Assembly (NCBI GenBank): GCA_023374045.1
Contig: CM041778.1
Coordinates: 97,714,839 to 97,778,838 of the forward strand
Direction of reading: 5' to 3'
Length of the DNA stretch: 64,000 nucleotides
Source: Limonium bicolor
Taxonomy: Eukaryota > Streptophyta > Magnoliopsida > Caryophyllales > Plumbaginaceae
Part shown: one piece after another, positions 57,101-64,000 of the stretch
How positions within the stretch are numbered: position 1 is the stretch's first letter
Layout of the letters: the number at the start of each line of letters is the position of its first letter
Made by a program: the position numbers and the translations under genes
The notes under the pieces: model-generated
What the model saw: only the letters and a program-made list of their open reading frames with translations
The model's database searches: none
What the model was told of the DNA's origin: nothing

Positions 57101-58193
57101 TGAAGGGACCTTAACTAATAAGTATATGTATGTAAGGTGAGGAATCCGGTCGTTCCGGTCGCGCGCGGTTGTTGGGAGTTGATGTATGTATGTGAATTAA
57201 CTCCAATTCTGTTATGTTAGGGTTGTTTTCTTCATTGGATTTCAACCTCCCACTAGCTTAGCAAAGCTTACCTACCCAACTTCCAATCGGGTTAGGGGGA
57301 ATTATGTGTAATGTTGGTAGGGTGTTGATGCCTAAGTTCGCTTCGACTCCCTCTTTGTTATGTTACGGTTGTTTTTCCTCCTTGAATTACAACCACCCAC
57401 AAGCTTAACCAAGGCTTACCTACCTCATCATTATTGGAGCTAGGGGAAATTGTGTAAGGTGTTAATCGGTCCTATATGTGGCCGCCACTCCTAAGTGAAG
57501 AAAAATGTATGTATGTTGTGCTGGGCTTATATCCCCCCCGGCACTCCCTAAGTAAAGTTTATGTTCTCTAAGAATAATGGAAATAAGTTGGTGTATGTTA
57601 TTAAATGAAGCGTGTTGTTATGTCGTGTGTGCTAACCTTGGGTTTGTGTTCTATTAATGGATGTGTGCTTTAAGCATGACGTATGTGTGTATGTGTGCAT
57701 GTTTTAAATAAAATCAACCGCATGCTAAGACGACAATTAGTTGTGCGTGGCCCGGTATTAGCATGGGGCTGCGGGATTACCATACCAGCAAAGGTGCTGA
57801 GCCCTGGGGGCCACCCTTCTTCTTTTCCTGTTTCAGGTACAAGGAACTGGAAGTCGTTCGAGAGTAGGACGGGGTAGTTGTTTGTAGGTGGTAGTCATGT
57901 GAATTTTGGATGTGTGTAGGTGTAGTAAGACCGAAATTGTATCGGCATTAGTGGGTAAATACTCGGTACAGTGTAATGTAGGTGTATAATGATTGTTGGA
58001 CATGGAACGGATTTATGTGTAGACACTCGGGAGGTTAGTTTAGTCCATCAGACCGGTACGATGTATGTATGTTAGCCTTGTTAGCCACGTGGATGGCTAA
58101 CGGCGTGTAACACCAGGAGTTAAGTTATGTGATGATGTGTATTTTCCGCTGCCAGGTTAATGTTAAGGTTGTTTGTTAGTTGGGGGTGTTACA
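54134..58193 (+). repeat. 5' LTR, 4060 bp
   Basis: Begins like 63333 and ends next to the primer site. It includes a CT-rich tract (54759-54824) typical of plant promoter or leader sequence, a palindromic array (55995-56384), and a 3' portion that shares TGAGCCC and CAGGTAC landmarks with the other gypsy LTRs here. Open frames up to 107 codons exist only over the array and simple sequence. Confidence 0.9.
55995..56384. repeat. Palindromic TTCGGAC array in LARD LTR
   Basis: Six blocks of TGTCCGAACTTCGAAGCTCG plus GACACAAGTTCGGAC variants, spaced about 65 bp, separated by T-rich filler such as AAATTTTCC. The core words are the same as in the chromovirus LTR arrays at 2469-2750 and 9163-9445, although the surrounding LTR sequence differs. 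Confidence 0.9.
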
Positions 58194-58198
58194 AAAAG

Positions 58199-58210
58199 TG
58201 GTATCAGAGC
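58199..58210 (+). other. Primer binding site, tRNA-iMet
   Basis: TGGTATCAGAGC, an exact complement to the initiator tRNA-Met 3' end, 5 bases after the LTR. Confidence 0.93.
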
Positions 58211-61200
58211 GAAAGTATCGCTCTGAAGACTGAAATACCGAGCTTAGAAGAGTAGTACCGAGTTAAGAGTTTAGTACTTTGGGTTAAGGGTTGAGTGATA
58301 GCGTGAGAAGTACGCTAGTTAGGGAACACCAGTGTGTACTGGATACCCACAGTATCCATCCCGCCCTCCACAAAAACCCTATATTATAACTCGGGAAGAA
58401 CGCCAGAGAGATGGAAGCCCTCTCTTACTCGGGAATACCTGATCTGGCTGTTATTAAGTGTCCTTATAAGTACGGAGAACCTGTCACATGGTATATCCCG
58501 AAAGGTGTGAATCCGAAGACGGGTCTCCCATTTTAACAATGTCCGTCGCTCTTGTTAGTGAAAAGTGAAGAATCTTATGTATAAGAGAATAGAATTTCCG
58601 GCACCCGGGTCGACATGCGAAGCAGTCGAGGACAACCAGCTTGCAAGCACTAACCGTGCAAACCGTGAGAAGTGAAGTAGTAGAACCCGAGACGAGTGTC
58701 TACGGGACTACAATGTTGACTAACACACCAACGGTACACCAACCGAGCAAAGAACTACGACGTAGTACGAGGAGGATACCATACTAAGTAAACAAAGGGG
58801 CCCCCCAGGATGGGAAACACCCTAGTTAATGGTTAACATGTGAAGACAGTAAGATGTACCCAGAAGATTGTTGTTAAGGCTTAGGTAAGATCAAGCAAGG
58901 GGCCAGCAAGGCCATTGATGTTAGTGCGGATGAAAACAATACCGCAACCAGTGTGTATTGAACCGATAACCAGTTAGCATGGCGCCACTTGCCATGGCAA
59001 GTGCTACTACAACAACGTGGTGCGGGAGATTTTTAACAACTACAAAATGCTTAAATTAAAGTGGGATCATCATAACTTGTGGAAGGGCTTAATAGCCTGA
59101 CCTCTGTACTTGGAAATATACCAGTCAGCAAGAAGCTAGACTTGGTTAAGGCAAGGAAACGTTGTGAAACCACGAGAATTTTTCTTTCAACCTAAAATTA
59201 ATTTCAAACTCTTTTCAAAACCAAATTTTCTTCCAAACCCATTTTATTTCTAACCTTCTTTTAACTAAACCAGAAGACCTACACCGGCCTCAGTGCCATA
59301 CGGTAGTAGATAAGTTATACCCAGTACTTTTAAATAACCGGATGGAAACCGGTAAACCCAAGGGTAGTAACCCGAGGAATGGATTGAGTTCACAATAATA
59401 CAACAGTGGATACATTTCCCTGATTAAGTTCGGGAAGCATGTAATGCATATTATCACGGGATAATATAAGAGGAGTTGACAACAGAATACTTCACCTAGG
59501 CGTGTGACGGACACTACGAGTGTACCAACAGTAATGTGGGACGACGCACTCCGATAGGAGCTTGTGGGCCTGACAAACCTTCTTATAGTTTAATCGGGTA
59601 AGTAGCAATGTATCAGTTGGATACCCCATATATGTATACGAGTGGAGTCTGGAACACGGGAAGTAGTCGACTCCATACTACGGTCCGAAGTAAAGTCAGA
59701 CAAGAGTAATGGATTACCATCGAAGGGTTGAAGTAAAGGGACCCAGTTAAGTCAACGAGACTAAAGGAATCAGCAAATTCATTTTAAGGAAATGTTTAAA
59801 GGTGAACAAGTGCGAAGTGCACTGGTTAGTAAGTAAAGACGTGGAACATGTCTCAAGAACCCCGAGGGATGAATATAATAGCTGGAAGTAACCAACCTGC
59901 ATATGGTGAGGCAAATTCCTACTATGGACACGTCAATGTGCAATGATCGGGAAGAGACTCCCGAAATGATCACTAGAGATATTAATCTCACTAAAGAGGA
60001 TATTTAACCCAGCAAAGAACGCATGGCGAAGTAGTAAATTAAACATACCAATAAGTGCAAGCCAGATGTAATGGCATAACCTAGTAACACCCAGGAGCTG
60101 TCCTTAAAAGGGTGTTTGGATCAACAATGGTTGAACGAAGAAGTAACGTGAAGGAAACGCAAGGACTGAAACTAACACCCATTTTAAGCATAAGTCGTCA
60201 GGACGAAGTCTGACATCCTTGAAGAGGCATACCATGAAAGGAACAACGACCTTGTCATGGAGCCCAATACAACCTATAAACCATGTAATGTTGTACAGAG
60301 AAGTAAATGAGTGCGAACAGCCCATAATGAGCAGAGCTCGAGGCAATAGGGCTCATAAGCCACAAGTAAAATGTCTTAAGTAAATTCTTATTAATTACAG
60401 GAGTTTATGTTATATAAGTAAATAAAGCGGATAACGAACCACTGCTTTAAGAGTGAGGACACCTCTTGATATTGTGGGACCGCAACAACGGTAGTTATGT
60501 GAACTAAATTCAGGGAATGTGTTAAGAGTTGACCGTGTTGTTATTACGAAAAGAAGTATTCATACCAGTTGTGGAGACTGAAAGAGTGATAAGTCAAATA
60601 GCAACCACCCTAGGTGTGGGATGCTAAATGTGTAATGAACAACGCTCAAGGAGCATAAAGACTCAAAAACAATAGCCCGTTCAGCAGTCCACCAATTAAA
60701 TGGCAAAACACAGTGTAACGGCGGAAGCTAAAATAACAGCGGATGCGGTGTAAGTTGATGTTATACAATGGGGAAGGGCACGGTGCGCAGTAAGCGACCG
60801 TTGCATAAATATTGTTAAATAATAATGTGGCAATTAAGACCAGTATGAGTGAAACTCAATGGACATACAAGTAAGTGATGATACGCAGACTGGGCAATAA
60901 GCCAACGGTCGGTACTATGTGATAAGGAACACAGTATAAATTCCTACTGCTATCGCATAAGAGATTTACTGTCAAGAGTTTACGCCTCTGCACTCTGTAG
61001 GACTGAGTGTTTTGGTATTGCCCTTGCGCGGTAATGATCAAGTGAGATAGCTAGGAAGTTGGGAAATATTAAATGTGATAGTAGAACAAGACTTATGGTG
61101 TAATAAACCGATGCATACGACAAGCACGGTCGTACCAATCAAAAGGTACTTGGCTGGCATCAGTGACTACAGTAACACGATTATTAAACATCGATATGGA

Positions 61201-63315
61201 ATATACCTCAAGTGTGGGCAATAACCGACATAGTACTACACAATAGGTAGTAGCTCAAACGTAACCGACGGTAAGTTGGAAGTTAAGAAATTAAGTAAAT
61301 CAGTGTGGAATACAGTAAGTTATCATGGAAATGAATAGGAAGTTTGTAACTCACTGAGTTCGCTCACGGCAAGAAATACCATGCGTCGGTTGAGAAACCG
61401 TTATTACCAAGATGAAGGTGATAATCGGAGAAGTACAATACAGTAAGAATAATGTATGGGGCAAACTAAGCTCTAAAGTTATCTAGAGTTGCGCAGCAGA
61501 AACTAGTGAGCCAGCAATTCAAATATTAAATGTGTGTAGTGAACATGAGTGGATGGCTAATTATTAACGCCTATAGCCCCACAGGCCAGAACCAAAACCG
61601 GTTACGAATTAAATAAGCTCTAAGGAGAATTCTTGGTTAAGGACTAAACCGCCAATATGGCTAAGATCCTCAAACCAGAACATGTTGTATAATAAACCGC
61701 GTGGAGGTAAAACACTTCACGACGGTGGAATGTTCTAAACCAATGATTAAGTGATTGATTACGTGGGCGTAATCCCTTTTAAGGGGGTAGAGCGCAAGCC
61801 ACTTAGTGTCTATTATCGTACAAGTGTACGTGAACTATGGTGTGCATAGCACAAAATAATTTGTTTTGATGATTGGTGTGTGTGTTACATAAACATACGC
61901 ATACATTCATGGTTTAATTGTGGTAATTACGCACAGAAGATGCGAATACCATAGTAATAAGTGTGCTATTTTGTTAAAAGATATGTGTGGAAGTATAAGT
62001 ATAAGGGAGTAGAAAAACTCCCGGGGAACTAAAACCCCGACAGTATATGTTCATATGATATCAAATGTAACATCGTGTATTATATTTGATAAAAAAAAGT
62101 ATATATAAATAAGTATATATATCCAGTATTGTGATTTATGAAGATGTATGAAACCGATATAGAACCTAGTAAGAATCAAATTCTCTAGGTAACTTGGATT
62201 AAGTTGAATTAGGATGGTGATTGATAGACGGAGTTCTATCCCTTGGAGATGTAATGATTATGACTAGATGGATTAAAAGATAGAAAATGGTACATGCTTG
62301 AATTAGTTGTTTTTGAAAATGAAGTGGGAGGTGAAACTTGATTATCATGAGATCAAGGGAAGCCGAACACAAATTGGGGTGGAAAGATAGTTCAACACTG
62401 ATGCTGATCACATTAGGGTTGGATGATTCTTGAAACTCCCTGTAAGTGGTCACAAGTAACCACATTAAGAATAAGATGCAGTTAACAATAATTGGACTTG
62501 GAGTTGTATTGTGTTTTCAAAAGAATTTTAAATTGGGAGTTTCAAATTTTCAATTGGTATTTCCAAAACTTCAATAAATATATTTTAAGATTCTTAAGTG
62601 GTATTTTCAAAGGAAGGACTACCTTTATGTGACCTCGTAGAGGATTTTCAACTTGTATCCTTCCAATAAAGGATTTCATTATACTTAACCTCATAAAGGG
62701 TATTTTCCTACTACTTGCTCACGAGCTGAGGACGTATGAGCCTTTGTCTTAGGACCTGTGACATGAGAAGTATATTTTAAAGATGTATGCAATGTTTTGA
62801 TCTCCCAAAGGAACGGGGACCAGAGTGTCCATCGCGATCGGTTCTGCGGGATCACAGTGTATATGTACTACATGGGTCTCGAACTCATGAAGAGATGGAA
62901 AAGGAATTTCTGGTTGATATACATGCTATGACATGTTGTGTGGTATGTATAATAATTTTTATTTTGGACCTTGAGTCCTAATGTGGTTAAGTTCCGAAAG
63001 TGTTTATGTTATGAAGACCTATGTGTCTAAAGGATGTTGTGTTATCAAGACCTACAAGTCTAAATGTTGTTATGTTACCCAGACCAAGAGTCTAAGGGTT
63101 GTTATGTATGTGCAAATGTTGTTAAGGTGCCCGGACTATTAAGTCCGAGGTTATTATGTAAGTATGTAATGTTATGTATGGATGTGAATGTGTTACCCGG
63201 AACGTTAAGTCCGAGGTCATGATGTAAAATATGTGGTTATAGAAGTTTATGTTGCAAGTAATCCCCGTATTCTAAGCAATGATGTGTGGGAAGTGTGAAC
63301 TTCGAGGACGAAGCT
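58211..63315 (+). other. LARD internal region, non-coding
   Basis: Five kilobases with no frame longer than about 90 codons and no gag, protease, RT or integrase block on either strand. The first part and the last part (62500-63310, with repeated TTAAGTCCGAGG and AGACC.A.GAGTCTAA phrases) look like degraded gypsy sequence; the middle is dense in stops. Confidence 0.75.
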
Positions 63316-63332
63316 CTTTAAGGGGGGTATAT
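63316..63332 (+). other. Polypurine tract of LARD
   Basis: CTTTAAGGGGGGTATAT directly precedes the 3' LTR start at 63333. Confidence 0.8.
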
Positions 63333-64000
63333 TGAAATACCCCAACCTTAATGTTAATTAAATGAATAATATAATTTTCTAAGGCTAATTAAGTCCTTAA
63401 GATCATTGGTGAAGAAATAGAAACCAAAAAGAAAAAGAAAATGCGTAAAAGTCATAAAACGTGAAAATACGTATTTAATTATTTTAGGAGGTACATAACC
63501 TTCATTAGGGTTATAAATATATTTTTATACCTTAATTACACACTAAGAAAATGTGGGAAAATCCCGGAAGAAAACGGATCCAAACAATGCGTTTAAACGC
63601 CAACGGAGTCTTAGAGCGCGTTTTTCGAGAAAAACCCGAAAACGTGAATTTAAACAGTTAAATGGCCCCGTATAAATCATAGTTGATTTTGTAACTATAA
63701 TAAAAATTAATGGGAGTTTAATAGCCATTAAAATTAAAGGAATGAGAAATTCCAGAAAACGGTCCCGGTTAGTGAATAGTACTAAACCGGGTAAATAAAC
63801 GAGCGTTCTCTGTTAAAAGACGAAAAACGCTCCAACGTGTTTACAGTAGTGGGCCGGTTTTATTTATGTAAACAGCTCACTCACACAAGACTAGTTAACT
63901 AATTAATTAAGTCAAAGAGCTAAAATAACTAAAGGGGCACATATACCCCCACACTCTCTCTCTTCCCTCATTTCTCTCTTTCCTTTCTCTTTCCTCTCTT
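63333..64000 (+). repeat. 3' LTR, first 668 bp
   Basis: Matches 54134 onward closely. Differences are chiefly one- or two-base indels, for example TTAATGTGTTAATTA against TTAATGTTAATTA. The rest is outside the window. Confidence 0.92.

Larger units (their letters stand above)
54134..64000 (+). mobile_element. LARD-like Ty3/gypsy derivative with 4-kb LTRs, right end outside window
   Basis: 5' LTR 54134-58193 (4060 bp, TGAAATACCC to GTGTTACA), an exact 12-base tRNA-iMet primer match (58199-58210), 5.1 kb of internal sequence without any retrotransposon domain, a purine tract, and the first 668 bp of the 3' LTR (63333-64000). Large LTRs with a long non-coding core fit the description of LARDs, which depend on enzymes from relatives. 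It inserted into an inverted related LTR. The two LTR copies are nearly identical except for small indels. Confidence 0.88.

Noticed and set aside
58211..63315. Several 60-88 codon ORFs in the LARD interior as possible genes
   Set aside because: No domain, no conserved order, on both strands at the frequency expected by chance.

Overview
The window is nuclear DNA of a flowering plant, probably a eudicot; the species cannot be read from the sequence. The evidence is an Athila-type Ty3/gypsy element primed by tRNA-Asp, Tekay-like chromoviruses primed by tRNA-iMet, plant Stowaway, Tourist and hAT MITEs, a FAR1-type Mutator-like element (MULE), and one intron-rich host gene. Almost everything except that gene is transposon DNA, much of it nested.

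Layout. 1-13832: a minus-strand Athila element (RT start, protease and gag, tRNA-Asp primer site, 5' LTR at 12305-13832). Its gag is split by a complete 8.8-kb minus-strand chromovirus (1582-10403) with ~2.1-kb LTRs and a TGATT target duplication. 13945-18595: a LINE RNase H remnant, a Stowaway MITE, and a 5'-truncated LINE with an 11-bp duplication. 18596-21550: unassigned, partly transcript-like. 21563-30889: a 9.3-kb MULE with ~115-bp inverted ends and a 9-bp duplication. 30899-36974: AT-rich DNA with two inverted-repeat elements. 36975-47895: the host gene, a PLAA/DOA1 (UFD3) orthologue on the minus strand with about 22 exons; one intron holds a small LTR element that itself carries a Tourist MITE. 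48079-48758: a hAT-type MITE with a Stowaway inside, just upstream of the host gene. 48954-52158: a copia gag-protease-integrase remnant. 52159-54133: part of an inverted LTR. 54134-64000: a non-coding, LARD-like gypsy derivative with 4.06-kb LTRs.

The MULE is the most interesting object. It carries (i) a transposase with a FAR1-type zinc finger, DDE core, SWIM finger and a C-terminal OTU cysteine-protease domain; (ii) a divergently transcribed 169-codon ORF resembling the PB1-like N-terminal module of such transposases; (iii) between them, five 95-bp repeats that contain a copy of a TIR motif; (iv) a spliced plant mobile domain (PMD) gene; and (v) a captured exon fragment of an AGO4-clade Argonaute, bracketed by a 15-bp direct repeat and lying antisense 60 bp downstream of the divergent ORF. 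AGO4 is the effector of RNA-directed DNA methylation, so this arrangement could yield antisense or double-stranded AGO4-like RNA. That is inference.

Two cross-cutting patterns deserve attention. Several distinct LTR families here carry arrays of short palindromic motifs at internal LTR positions. Conserved coding regions, both host and transposon, show many single-base losses, often in homopolymer runs, so some apparent pseudogenes may reflect assembly quality.
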